Shown here: in pieces, positions 31,201 through 37,772 of the stretch | Layout: every line of letters starts with the position of its first letter | Numbering within the stretch: the first letter of the stretch is position 1 | Assembly: GCF_003996965.1 (NCBI RefSeq) | Contig: NZ_QWDM01000023.1 | Span: forward strand, 1 to 48,090 | Reading direction: 5' to 3' | DNA length: 48,090 bases | Source: Flavobacterium cupreum | Lineage (GTDB): Bacteria; Bacteroidota; Bacteroidia; Flavobacteriales; Flavobacteriaceae | Notes under the pieces: model-generated | Told to the model about the DNA's origin: nothing | The model's input: only the letters and a program-made list of their open reading frames with translations | Databases searched by the model: none | Program-made: the position numbers and the translations under genes

Positions 31201-33863
31201 GATGGCAGGTGAATCGATTTTAAAAGCCAGGCTGCAGCGTATTCGTCTGCAGTCGCTCTGTTGCTTTGATCTACAAACGGATACTCGGCATTAGAAAGAT
31301 TAGATGTTGTATCAGGACCCAGTTTGTCTTGTGGAAGTTTGTAATTCCCCCATACGTCATACGCTTTCATATCGTATGCAGGGTTAAAACCATAGGTAAA
31401 CACATACGGAGTGAATTTACCCATATTAGAATTTTTATAGGTAAAATAAACTTTGCTTAAGGTTAGTTTCCCTTCTTTGGTAATACTGTTGTCAATACCC
31501 GGACACAAACTGTAGTTGTATTCAAAGTTGGCTTCCTTTATTGGAGTAGCTTCGTCTCCAGAAGCTAAATATTCCGGTTTGGAGTATAGTGAGATTTTAT
31601 CTAATTTGTACATTTTAGATTTATCGCTCAGGCCACCATTTTCTCCCTCAACGCCATAACCATCGTTTCTCACGGAAAGGTGAAAAATAGCCACGTGGGT
31701 TTTGGTTACAATTTTTTTAATGTAGATCAGTTCTTTTTCCCCGTACTGATAATTTCCCTTGTTGTCTTTCCTGCTGGAACGCAAACCTTCGTCGTAATTG
31801 GCGTGATTTTTCAGGAACGGAATTCTCCATTTGTATAAATTGTCTTTATCAGGAGTTTTGTTTTCGTATTCAAATTTGGTATAGTTTCCTAAATCATCAT
31901 CTGTCGGGCCGTCATTTTTTAAATCCTGATAGTCCGGTGACAGTACTGAAGTTAATAAGTAGGAATGTGCATAAGCAGGAGTAGTTACCCTGTTGAAGTA
32001 CTGGTCTCCGTCTTTGTTGTTTTTGGCAGAATTATCAACGCCCGGATTGTATTCTACCAGACCTTTATCAAATTTAACTTTTTCGTTAGGGTTACTCTTG
32101 TTACTAACATCAAAGGTTACTTCTTTTTTAATGACGTTATAAGCTGTTTTGCCGTAGATGTAACGCTCACCGCCTTCTTTGGTAATTCTTACTTCGGCCG
32201 TATGATGATCTCTGGCATATTCGTTTGCCTGAAGTTTTGAACCAAATCTTTTGGCTTCCAGTTTGGTTAATTTTTGTATTGACTGATTTCTGGACAAACG
32301 GGAGGATTCTCTTTTAAGAATTCCGGTGTTGGCAATCGTCCCGCTGTTTTTTGAATAGTTAACATTAGTACGTCTTGAAAATTTACCACCTTCTAACCCA
32401 AATTTTACAGCATCATAACCTCCCATTTGGGTGCTGAATAAATCTAACTCTTTGTCTACATGTGCCCCGCCAATATTTTTGAAAAATACTTTTTCGTAAT
32501 CGGGTCTGTTGCCATCTTTTTTCTCTTTAAATCTGCCCAAAGCAGGATTTAATGTTTTCCATACTGCTGAACTGCTTTTACCTATTGTAGCCGTAGCATC
32601 AAAACCCCAGTGAACACCACCACCTGCACCGAATTCCAATCCCAGGTTTCCTCCGGCAGTATCGTCATTGGTTTCATTATCATATACATAACCTACCTGT
32701 GATTTGTAAGGACGGTACATTCCGGATATTCCCTGTCCCTGAATATTGTAGATGTCATAGGTATTACTGGTAATCGGTAATGAAGTCGTATTTTTATTAA
32801 AAGTCCGGTCTTTTTCTCTGTTAAAATCTAAAATGTCCGAAGTGGCAGCATTATAGGTATTCTCGTAGCCGTATGCTTTTTCTATTTTGTATTTTTCGGA
32901 ATTCTTGATTCCCTGACTGGTTCTGTATCCCGTAAATTTCATTCCGGGCTCGACACCCCAGATTTCTCCTTCTATATTTAAGTTAAACATAAAATTGGTT
33001 GAAACCATACCCACTCTTTTTGTTGGAGTGTATGAGGCATCAATAAAAGAGATAGCACCTCCGGCGCCAAATGATGGAGTACCATTGATCATTTCACCCT
33101 TATGTTCACCACCCATTATTTTGCGCTGCTTATCATCTTTTCGTGATCGGGAAGCTGACATAGTAAAACCTTCAATACCTTTTCTGCTGTTGTAAGTAAC
33201 ACCAAGGCTCCCTGTTAAAACGTTATCTTGGGTTGTGCTATTTTTGTTTTTATTATCCAGAGTAATGGTCGGAGATGCAGAAACGCCTTCAGAGGCAGAA
33301 GATTGCAAATCCATTCCGACTCTTAAGTTATCGGCAATCTGAACACTCATACCACCACTGGCAGTAGCCCCGAATCCGTCATAATTATTATATTTAATAG
33401 CCATTCCGACGCTTGCCCTGGCTTCACTAACACCAAAGCCGGCAACAAAAACATTAAAGTTAGAACCTACTGTTACATTGGGTTTCATGCTGTTCTCATA
33501 AGTCATTTCATCCCCGTTAAAATCATCCGGAAGGCCACGTAACTGTCTTGAAATCTGTCCAACGTTCAGATCCCAGCCTAAGCCTACCCACGATGCTTCC
33601 TGGTCCATGCTTACACCTGAATTATAGGCTAAGTTGATCGGATATCCACCAACATCCATAATAGGAATGTTGTAATTGAAGTCCCCGCTTGACAAATCAA
33701 CCATATCTGAAGTTCCAATAGGAGTAAAGGACTCAAATTCCGGTTGTGAAGGACCTCCGGTCAATGCATAAATCTGCATCGGTTGAATTGTTTCCAAAAG
33801 AATCATCATTGCTAAATAAATAGCAAGAGTTTTTTTAAACTTATTAATTTTTGGCTGAATCAT
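28248..33863 (-). CDS. RHS-type N-terminal shell protein
   Basis: This protein has 1871 residues. It opens with a hydrophobic export segment (LAIYLAMMILLETIQPMQIYA) and then GGPSQPEFESFTPIG, SSGDFNYNIPIMDVGGYPI and EASWVGLGWDLNVGQISR, which is the conserved opening of large Bacteroidota RHS-partner proteins that resemble the SpvB-like N-terminus of toxin-complex components. The middle is beta-rich (DVWGNYKLPQ, GEMELKYESDDYSS). The end resembles a jelly-roll carbohydrate-binding domain (GFEDYDLSNCGN, HFDFQAQL, SHTGRKSLKIAPSKK) but stops soon after KKQVVSCSTPAP. In relatives I recall, this domain continues into an AWVKEE..YFDDIRIHP..IQETR tail; here that tail appears at the end of the vWA gene 13 kb downstream. 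The start overlaps the lipoprotein stop by 4 bases (ATGA). Family placement is fairly sure; the split is inference. Confidence 0.85.
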   Translation of the reverse strand: MIQPKINKFKKTLAIYLAMMILLETIQPMQIYALTGGPSQPEFESFTPIGTSDMVDLSSGDFNYNIPIMDVGGYPINLAYNSGVSMDQEASWVGLGWDLNVGQISRQLRGLPDDFNGDEMTYENSMKPNVTVGSNFNVFVAGFGVSEARASVGMAIKYNNYDGFGATASGGMSVQIADNLRVGMDLQSSASEGVSASPTITLDNKNKNSTTQDNVLTGSLGVTYNSRKGIEGFTMSASRSRKDDKQRKIMGGEHKGEMINGTPSFGAGGAISFIDASYTPTKRVGMVSTNFMFNLNIEGEIWGVEPGMKFTGYRTSQGIKNSEKYKIEKAYGYENTYNAATSDILDFNREKDRTFNKNTTSLPITSNTYDIYNIQGQGISGMYRPYKSQVGYVYDNETNDDTAGGNLGLEFGAGGGVHWGFDATATIGKSSSAVWKTLNPALGRFKEKKDGNRPDYEKVFFKNIGGAHVDKELDLFSTQMGGYDAVKFGLEGGKFSRRTNVNYSKNSGTIANTGILKRESSRLSRNQSIQKLTKLEAKRFGSKLQANEYARDHHTAEVRITKEGGERYIYGKTAYNVIKKEVTFDVSNKSNPNEKVKFDKGLVEYNPGVDNSAKNNKDGDQYFNRVTTPAYAHSYLLTSVLSPDYQDLKNDGPTDDDLGNYTKFEYENKTPDKDNLYKWRIPFLKNHANYDEGLRSSRKDNKGNYQYGEKELIYIKKIVTKTHVAIFHLSVRNDGYGVEGENGGLSDKSKMYKLDKISLYSKPEYLASGDEATPIKEANFEYNYSLCPGIDNSITKEGKLTLSKVYFTYKNSNMGKFTPYVFTYGFNPAYDMKAYDVWGNYKLPQDKLGPDTTSNLSNAEYPFVDQSNRATADEYAAAWLLKSIHLPSGGEMELKYESDDYSSVQNKDVMQMFKVVGSGPKTGLTASNISNIIEKRNLGEYIYVELDHKIDDKLAINDPKIAKIFYDKYIRNLGEASNPLYFRFLLNMANPTPIPGIDGSDKYDYVTGYVNISKKSADTDYGFLEVNGKQYVAIPVDYVGKGDGFNAKSEVNPITKAGWNFGRQNLNRLVYSMTNEEDTTDLKGIVMELIGWIPTLLDIFKSPNAKLEQNGIASKFVTDKSWIRLFQPESRKIGGGSRVHDIRINDQWNVMTNNPTKEIYQQSYGQIYSYDAENGKSSGVATYEPLGCKENPFVKPFYDEKKRELLLGPDSSNYVEEPFGESFFPSPKITYSRVTVTNLPRDKQNASNEITSIVKKHATGSVVTEFYTSKDYPTITDRTTLSSNYDKSSALASILNLSVKDHITLSQGFAVHTNDMDGKMKNQRVYAEGQTDFISGVDYKYKTLPTSKNRRNSLGKLDNTVQTIDSKGVISDKLVGVDYDVINDFRESKSNTETAGIHFNTAGLPLFLVLVIVPVPLPSYSRHESLIRTAVTTKVIHTTALLSEKIAYDLGSKVSTKNLAWDAETGDLLLTETVNEYNDKYFSLNFPAYWAYAGMSQASKNIGLEWDITATGGKYQLNGTHLESDYLIDGDELWLTGLAPDKKTKTLMKAWAVHVTDSNFKLIDDKGLLIKPEVINTAKMKVIRSGYRNMQMASMASVTSMTNPLYDYDANNTIVKVKGNIGENPYMSTTAVNRIVNASAVQYNDKWPSQCECDLPKMTFATNGEMTFEYEKENNTAEEDDILKRSFNPYLYNILGNWRANKSYAYLTGRNYTIDPTPRKTGFFNDFFPFYVFDTTKNTWGKTAANYDRWTFASEVTQYSPAGQEVENKDALKRYSSALYGYNNRFPVAVASNTKYTELASDGFEDYDLSNCGNASHFDFQAQLKVNDVSVSDKQSHTGRKSLKIAPSKKAIIKKQVVSCSTPAPAVTAKK

Positions 33864-34462
33864 AAGGCTATTTGAGTATAGGTGTCTTTAAATTGAAATT
33901 TTAATGTTCCTTTTCTAAAAAGATAATCTTCGTAGATCAGCTGTATTTTTTCGTTGGGATCAATCCCGGAAAAAAACAGTAAAACTTTTTGATAAGGCGC
34001 TATTTTATAATTGCGTTCGTAAGTAACCCCCGAACAGGCAATGGTATCTTTTTTTGAAGTCACGACGTAAAAATCTTTGTCAAGTCCGAAAGACATATAT
34101 TTTACCGCATCGGTGTAGCTAATACCGGTAAATTCTTTTTCAAGTAAATCTTTCTCTTCGTCCTGCTGAAAAGTGAATTCTATAATACGCTCTCTTTTGT
34201 TTGCTTCATACAGGGAGTCTACCGGAATCAGGTTTTCGGTTCCCAGATCTTTTAGAAGATAATACTGAATAGGTACTTCGGTTGCGATAAAACCAATGTC
34301 GTCGACCTTTTGGGTGTAGGCACGGGATTTCCATCCTATTTTTTCTAAGTTAAAATAGCGATCGCGGATTTCTGAATTTCGCGTATCTTCCTTAGTCTCT
34401 TTTTTACAGGAAATACATAAAAAAACGAAAAGGATACAAAACAACTTATTTAAGTCCTTCAT
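33860..34462 (-). CDS. Small lipoprotein of RHS operon
   Basis: This protein has 200 residues. The N-terminus MKDLNKLFCILFVFLCISC is a lipoprotein signal with the likely acylated Cys followed by KKETKEDT, a charged stretch of the kind that in Flavobacteria can direct lipoproteins to the surface. The mature part is mixed alpha/beta with no family I can name (YFNLEKIGWKSRAY, EFTGISYTDAVKYMSFGLDK, QLIYEDYLFRKG). It overlaps the chaperone-like gene by 17 bases and the next gene by 4 (ATGA), so the three are translationally coupled. An accessory role, for instance anchoring or escorting the RHS shell protein, is plausible but rests only on context. Confidence 0.75.
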   Translation of the reverse strand: MKDLNKLFCILFVFLCISCKKETKEDTRNSEIRDRYFNLEKIGWKSRAYTQKVDDIGFIATEVPIQYYLLKDLGTENLIPVDSLYEANKRERIIEFTFQQDEEKDLLEKEFTGISYTDAVKYMSFGLDKDFYVVTSKKDTIACSGVTYERNYKIAPYQKVLLFFSGIDPNEKIQLIYEDYLFRKGTLKFQFKDTYTQIAL

Positions 34463-34952
34463 ATCTCTTGTTTATGTAGGTAAGTAATTCTTTGGTTACA
34501 GTGAGTTTTTCGTCCGCGTATAAAACATTCGTTTTGTTTTCCGACCCTAAGATTAACTGGTAATTATTCTCTTTGCAGAAATCTTCTGTGTAACTGTGTA
34601 TTCTCGACCAGATTTTGGCAGATTCATTTGATGCAAAGGCCTGGTTGAACTGTTGAAGTTCTTCTTTTCCTTTAATAAACTCAGCCATTAAAGCTTCTTT
34701 TTGCGATGCAGAAATAGATTGTGATTGTATTTTAGAATATAAATTATCAAGTGCTGTTTTTCGGGTTATAAATTCTTTTTCCCCAACGCGTTTCAATTCA
34801 GTGGTCATTACAAAGCCATCAAATAATTCGCTGTTGTTCACATAAACAATTTTTGTTTTAGAAATAAATGAACTAACTATAATATAAAATATTAGTGAGA
34901 AAATTAGTAAATAATTGAAAATGAGCAACAAACGGCTTTTATTTTTTATCAC
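34446..34952 (-). CDS. OmpH/Skp-like periplasmic chaperone
   Basis: This protein has 168 residues. A single N-terminal hydrophobic segment (LLLIFNYLLIFSLIFYIIVSSF) serves as signal peptide or anchor. After it comes KIVYVNNSELFDGFVMTTEL, matching the YVDxxxVFxxYxxxxxL opening of OmpH/Skp proteins. A long helical middle rich in Lys, Glu and Gln follows, ending in YQLILGSENKTNVLYADEKL then DVTKELL-like VTKELLTYINKRYEGLK, which matches the conserved OmpH C-terminus (LILG..., DITxxVL..LN). Skp trimers hold unfolded outer-membrane and secreted clients in the periplasm. As the first gene of the operon it may be a dedicated holdase for the very large secreted proteins that follow. The family call is good; the client is inferred. 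Confidence 0.78.
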   Translation of the reverse strand: MIKNKSRLLLIFNYLLIFSLIFYIIVSSFISKTKIVYVNNSELFDGFVMTTELKRVGEKEFITRKTALDNLYSKIQSQSISASQKEALMAEFIKGKEELQQFNQAFASNESAKIWSRIHSYTEDFCKENNYQLILGSENKTNVLYADEKLTVTKELLTYINKRYEGLK

Positions 34953-35356
34953 GGAAAGACTTGTTAATTTTTCGGTAAAAATATAATTTTATTTTTCTTA
35001 ACAAAGAAAATTCTCATTTTATTTTTGTTAAATCATGAAATATTTCAAGTTTCTTGTGAGATTTATTGTGTTTAATTCAACAAATTAATAAAAAATGGCA
35101 TTATATTGTAATGCTTTACTTACGCGTTTTTTTGTAATGCAATAATAATGAATATGTTGCGTTGCGGATGTCTTACACAATAAATATTTTGGATCGACGT
35201 TGCCTGGAAATTTCGCCGTAAATTATTCTTGTAAGATTGTGAAAATTGAAAGTCAGTTGGATTGCATTTTTAGTAAATAGAAGAAAATAGTAGAATAACG
35301 GCCTTAACCTATCTTTTGCTTATACTGAAGAATCTCTATGGAAATGAGCTTAAATA
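34953..35356. other. Gene-free AT-rich interval upstream of RHS operon
   Basis: No convincing coding sequence is visible in either direction. The stretch is AT-rich with short repeats (TGTAATGC at about 35107 and 35132). It holds the candidate promoter described separately and otherwise nothing that I can name. Its length is unusual beside the tight gene packing on the left and suggests cis-regulatory space. Confidence 0.5.
34976..35005 (-). promoter_or_regulatory. Candidate promoter of the RHS operon
   Basis: Read on the minus strand there is TTTG at 35005-35002, an 18-base AT spacer, and TATTTTTA at 34983-34976. This is close to the Bacteroidota pattern TTTG-N19-TAnnTTTG except that the last base of the -7 box is A. 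The implied leader to the OmpH-like start is only about 20 bases. It is the best candidate in the interval but not a strong match. Confidence 0.3.
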
Positions 35357-35389
35357 AAAAAAGCCACAATCATATTGATTATGGCTTTT
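35357..35389 (-). terminator. Rho-independent terminator, stronger on minus strand
   Basis: An inverted repeat pairs AAAAGCCA with TGGCTTTT (with AATCA/TGATT further in) around a small loop. On the minus strand the stem is followed by seven T residues; on the plus strand only TTTTG follows. It therefore best serves transcription arriving from the right on the minus strand, where no coding gene is seen. Confidence 0.6.
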
Positions 35390-35614
35390 GGTACTTGTTT
35401 TATATTTGAATGTGGTATGCTTTAATTTCAGGGTACTAATTCAGAAATATTTAAAAATGATACTTAAATTCAGAAAACAGATACTATTTTATTATTTTGA
35501 AGATCTCCGGATTGTTTTGCGTTATACTTCAGTTATGTTTTTAGTTGGATACAATTTTATGTTTACTTAAATGAATAAGGAAGAATTAAAATAAATTACG
35601 AATGCCTCCCAATT
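35357..35614 (-). ncRNA. Possible non-coding transcript, about 260 nt
   Basis: On the minus strand a TACTTTTG box (35628-35621), the -7 form used twice elsewhere in this window, is followed by about 260 bases with no credible ORF, and then by the strong minus-strand terminator at 35357-35389. A promoter-like box, an ORF-free body and an intrinsic terminator on the same strand suggest a small RNA. The upstream -33 element is poor (no TTG at the usual 19-base spacing), which is the main weakness. No known RNA family was recognised. Confidence 0.22.
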
Positions 35615-35923
35615 TTTTTGCAAAAGTACAAATAGAAGTTTTAATAAATTGTCAATTTTAGGTTAAATTTATCAATTATAGTGTAAATTTTGATTTATAA
35701 ATAGTGTACATATTACACAATAAACAGTTTTGGAGTAAAAAGCCTGTTAATTTAAATAAGTACAATTTTAAAATTAACTTTTAATTTTTCAGGGATAGTA
35801 GCATAGGATGAAAAGGTGGCATGTCTGATAACAAAAATTGGAGTCTGGTGTTAGGCATAGTCTTAACCTTATCATAATATGCGCCAACAGAGAATACTTT
35901 ATCTTTAATCTAAAATTAAAGTT

Positions 35924-36100
35924 ATGGAAATCAATTGGACAATAATAGGAATTGTAGCTGCCGTTTTAATTGTTTTAATCTTATTTATGATTAGAAAAAA
36001 CCAAAAGGAAAAAAAGAAGTTGACTGCATTCTTAAATAACGACTTTAAGAAAAACGAAGAAGAGGAGCCGGATGTAGATAATACGGCAAATGAACGATAG
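35924..36100 (+). CDS. Small single-span membrane protein
   Basis: This protein has 58 residues. The N-terminus MEINWTIIGIVAAVLIVLIL forms one membrane span, followed by a basic stop-transfer segment (RKNQKEKKK) and an acidic cytoplasmic tail (NNDFKKNEEEEPDVDN). This layout is common among short conserved membrane proteins in Flavobacterium genomes; no function is known to me. The start is preceded by an AT-rich leader (AAATTAAAGTT), and a strong terminator follows 24 bases after the stop, so it looks like a monocistronic chromosomal gene. It is probably the last host gene before the mobile element. Confidence 0.75.
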   Translation: MEINWTIIGIVAAVLIVLILFMIRKNQKEKKKLTAFLNNDFKKNEEEEPDVDNTANER

Positions 36101-36124
36101 TTTCTAATATTAGGAAGAAAAAAG

Positions 36125-36160
36125 AAAACCCTTGTGAAAGCTAGTTTTACAAGGGTTTTT
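36125..36160 (+). terminator. Terminator of the small membrane-protein gene
   Basis: A stem AAAACCCTTGTGAAA pairs with TTTTACAAGGGTTTT (one G-T pair) around the loop GCTAG, ending in a T run. It lies directly after the stop of the 58-residue gene. The A run on the other side means it may also work in reverse. Confidence 0.85.
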
Positions 36161-36314
36161 AAATGATGTGGAGAATACCGGATACTTTTTCCGTAAAATG
36201 ACACAAAAAATAATTGCTTAACCCACTATTTGCGTTGCAATAAACATATATAAATTAATAATTTGACACGAATTTGACACCAAGTCAATAGCGAAGCGGT
36301 TGTATAAAAAACTT

Positions 36315-36399
36315 GTAAGATAAAATAAAGAGGGCTTTTTGTGAGTTGGTTTGCGATCAGCAAACAAAGGAACAATAAGCCCTCTTTATTTTATCTTAC
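36315..36399. repeat. Large nested hairpin with a perfect 23-bp stem
   Basis: GTAAGATAAAATAAAGAGGG at 36315 followed by CTT is matched exactly by its reverse complement at 36377-36399, giving a 23-bp perfect stem. The 39-base loop contains a second stem, GTTTGC and GCAAAC around GATCA. Ending in AT pairs with no T run, it is longer than a usual terminator. It could be a structured RNA, a strong bidirectional barrier, a replication or recombination site, or a relic of an inverted duplication. Confidence 0.75.
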
Positions 36400-36421
36400 C
36401 CCTTATTCAACACCCTTGTAC

Positions 36422-36484
36422 TGTAATTATTCAACGTTCCTATTTTACACCCTCGGACGGTAATTATTCGAAAGCTCTATTTTA
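36422..36484. repeat. Two 26-bp imperfect direct repeats, period 37 bp
   Basis: TGTAATTATTCAACGTTCCT followed by ATTTTA (36422-36447) recurs as GGTAATTATTCGAAAGCTCT followed by ATTTTA (36459-36484). The shared core is GTAATTATTC and CTATTTTA. The spacing is close to three and a half helical turns. They could be protein-binding sites or an attachment region; no more can be said. Confidence 0.5.
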
Positions 36485-36827
36485 ATAGCTTGGAAAAAAG
36501 ATCGTTCAGCACATTGTCTGTCCGCACTCATACGGTGGTTTTTTTACCCCCGCCCCCTTTTTTCCTCATAACTTCCCGATTTTTCGCTCTTTCCCTTTTT
36601 TCCTTTATATCCTATCTTCTTTCTTTTATAAAAAAAATATAAACATTATAAACAATTGTAAAATAAGCAACAAATTCAAGGCTTTAACCCTGTTTATAAA
36701 TTTGTTTACATATTTTTTTGTTTACAAAAAAAATATAAACATTTGAAAAAGGCAAAAAAATAAGCCAAAATTTAATTTTGGCCTTATCGGGAAAATGGAT
36801 ATGTTTTTGATAATCTATCAATTCAAG

Positions 36828-37196
36828 TTATACGTTAGATTTATTATTCTTAAGTAACTTTTTTTCGTCTTGGCATTGTTGCAATTTTTCTTCCAGTAAC
36901 TCAACATTTTTTTCAAGCGACAAAATATATTTATTATCCTTCTCGGATAGTTTTTCTTTATTTTCTTCTGGATTTACAAACATTTCACCTTTTCCTGTAA
37001 TCAACCATTTTGCTGAAATACCCGGATATTTATTTAGAATTTTCTTTAATATTTCACCACTGAAATTAGATTTTTTTCTCACACCACTCCCTATTGAGTT
37101 ATTAGAAGTATCAATTTGTTTTTCAAAAAACATTACGGAAACCCCCATGTGTTCAATGATTTGTTTAATTCTTTCACTTATAAAATCTTCTGACAT
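36828..37196 (-). CDS. XRE-like phage repressor
   Basis: The protein has 122 residues from the start MSEDFISERIKQIIEHMGVS. An ATG 87 bases upstream is in frame but would add a Lys/Phe-rich tail and run through the operator repeats, so I reject it. Residues 1-70 resemble the XRE-type helix-turn-helix common in flavobacterial prophages: helix ISERIKQIIEHM, SVMFFEKQIDTSNNSIGSGV as the turn and recognition helices, and ILKKILNKYPGISAKWLITG, ending GKGEMF. Residues 80-122 form a coiled coil (LSLEKNVELLEEKLQQCQDE). There is no S24 peptidase domain, so the inactivation route differs from lambda CI. It is transcribed away from the early genes and faces a promoter with a tandem repeat. Confidence 0.78.
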   Translation of the reverse strand: MSEDFISERIKQIIEHMGVSVMFFEKQIDTSNNSIGSGVRKKSNFSGEILKKILNKYPGISAKWLITGKGEMFVNPEENKEKLSEKDNKYILSLEKNVELLEEKLQQCQDEKKLLKNNKSNV

Positions 37197-37211
37197 AGAA
37201 AAAAATATGTA

Positions 37212-37257
37212 TTTATTAGAAAATAACTTGTTTATTAGAAAATAGTTTGTACTTTTG
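37212..37257 (+). promoter_or_regulatory. Early promoter with tandem 19-bp operator repeat
   Basis: Two consecutive 19-bp units, TTTATTAGAAAATAACTTG and TTTATTAGAAAATAGTTTG (17 of 19 identical), occupy 37212-37249. TTG at the end of unit one (37228-37230) and TACTTTTG at 37250-37257 are 19 bp apart, exactly the Bacteroidota -33/-7 geometry, so unit two is the promoter spacer. Binding of the adjacent repressor to this tandem would block the promoter. The transcript would run rightward toward the early genes with a leader of about 500 nt. Confidence 0.7.
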
Positions 37258-37432
37258 GTTCCCGAAAGCGGATTGAAAACCACTTAAAAACAGATCAAAA
37301 GCAACCTGCAATATACAAAAAATTGGGTTGCAATATGATTGCAATTTTTGTTGCATTCATTAAGAATACGTAATGCAAAACAAGTGCCATGTTTTAGCAA
37401 AATTGGTATAGTTCATTGAAATATTGAGACCC
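37258..37432. promoter_or_regulatory. Early leader with TTGCAAT inverted repeat
   Basis: No gene is apparent. TTGCAAT-ATG-ATTGCAA (37328-37344) is a perfect inverted repeat with a 3-bp spacer, followed by GTTGCA and TAATGCAA variants within 40 bases. Clustered TGCAA sites downstream of the early promoter could bind a second regulator or a replication initiator. This is inference from symmetry only. Confidence 0.4.
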
Positions 37433-37460
37433 TTAAAAAAGAGGGAGTTTTACCTCCCTC
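37433..37460 (-). terminator. Terminator for the 47-residue minus-strand gene
   Basis: GAGGGAG and CTCCCTC pair around TTTTAC. On the minus strand the stem is followed by TTTTTTAAGG, a good T run; on the plus strand it is not. It lies 8 bases past the stop of the small minus-strand gene, which supports that gene being real. Confidence 0.75.
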
Positions 37461-37468
37461 AAATTTCG

Positions 37469-37612
37469 CTAAGCAATGCTTTTTGTACTTAAACAAGCGT
37501 AAGCGATTAGCCCGACTGCAATACTTAAAAGTAAGGCGTTAGGTTCGTTAAACTTGAAATTCACAACAGCATTGCCTTTCCAAACTGTCATTTGGATGGG
37601 TTCGTTTTTCAT
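37469..37612 (-). CDS. Small membrane protein, element-borne
   Basis: The protein has 47 residues from MKNEPIQMTVWKGNAVVNFK; the in-frame ATG 51 bases upstream would add an unlikely extension. The C-terminal half (ALLLSIAVGLIAYACLSTKS) is a single membrane span. It is transcribed against the early genes, has its own terminator immediately downstream, and starts about 70 bases from a 60-nt hairpin element shared with two other loci. No family recognised. Small spanning proteins in such positions can be toxins, holins or superinfection-exclusion proteins, but nothing here discriminates. Confidence 0.5.
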   Translation of the reverse strand: MKNEPIQMTVWKGNAVVNFKFNEPNALLLSIAVGLIAYACLSTKSIA

Positions 37613-37682
37613 AAAATAAGAGTGTAAGTACGCAAGCTTTATTGCAGCGTTTAGCGAATGCAAGGGTTTCTTTTTTCAAAAA

Positions 37683-37742
37683 GTAGATTTTTTTGATAAC
37701 CGGTGCAAATTCCTGGAACGGATCTGAGTGCAAAAAGTCTAC
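37683..37742 (+). promoter_or_regulatory. 60-nt hairpin element, copy 1
   Basis: The element begins GTAGATTTTTTTG and ends CAAAAAGTCTAC, exactly 60 nt. The ends pair over 11-12 positions with one T-G pair. A conserved inner region contains AACCGG and CGGATCTGAG, with CCG pairing CGG. It sits 30 bases upstream of the 86-residue gene and opposite the minus-strand 47-residue gene. Two further copies have the same length and ends. Confidence 0.7.
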
Positions 37743-37772
37743 AATTTTTATAACGTAATTAATTTATAAATC

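Larger units (their letters stand above)
36161..36827. other. Gene-free junction between chromosome and mobile element
   Basis: There is no credible gene over about 660 bases. It holds, in order: a tandem TTTGACAC (about 36263 and 36274), a large nested hairpin, a pair of 26-bp direct repeats with 37-bp period, a C-rich tract, and a run of AT sequence with repeated AATATAAACA. The clustering of repeats between an ordinary host gene and a phage-type repressor makes this the likely left boundary of the element, but no attachment core can be identified without the right end. Confidence 0.45.

Noticed and set aside
11187..34952. Type IX secretion C-terminal sorting domains
   Set aside because: Inspection of the C-termini of the large secreted proteins shows basic tails or a YD motif, not a recognisable T9SS sorting domain; the export route stays undecided.
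35388..35570. 60-residue plus-strand ORF
   Set aside because: It begins inside a terminator stem, has AT-driven composition rich in Phe, Tyr and Leu, and no recognisable features; the region is better read as non-coding.
35905..36204. 99-residue minus-strand ORF
   Set aside because: It runs through a plus-strand terminator and antisense to the convincing 58-residue membrane protein gene; the Phe/Ser-rich translation is typical of an antisense shadow.
37548..37733. 61-residue minus-strand ORF over the first 60-nt element
   Set aside because: It overlaps the conserved hairpin and a better minus-strand gene in another frame that has a matching terminator.
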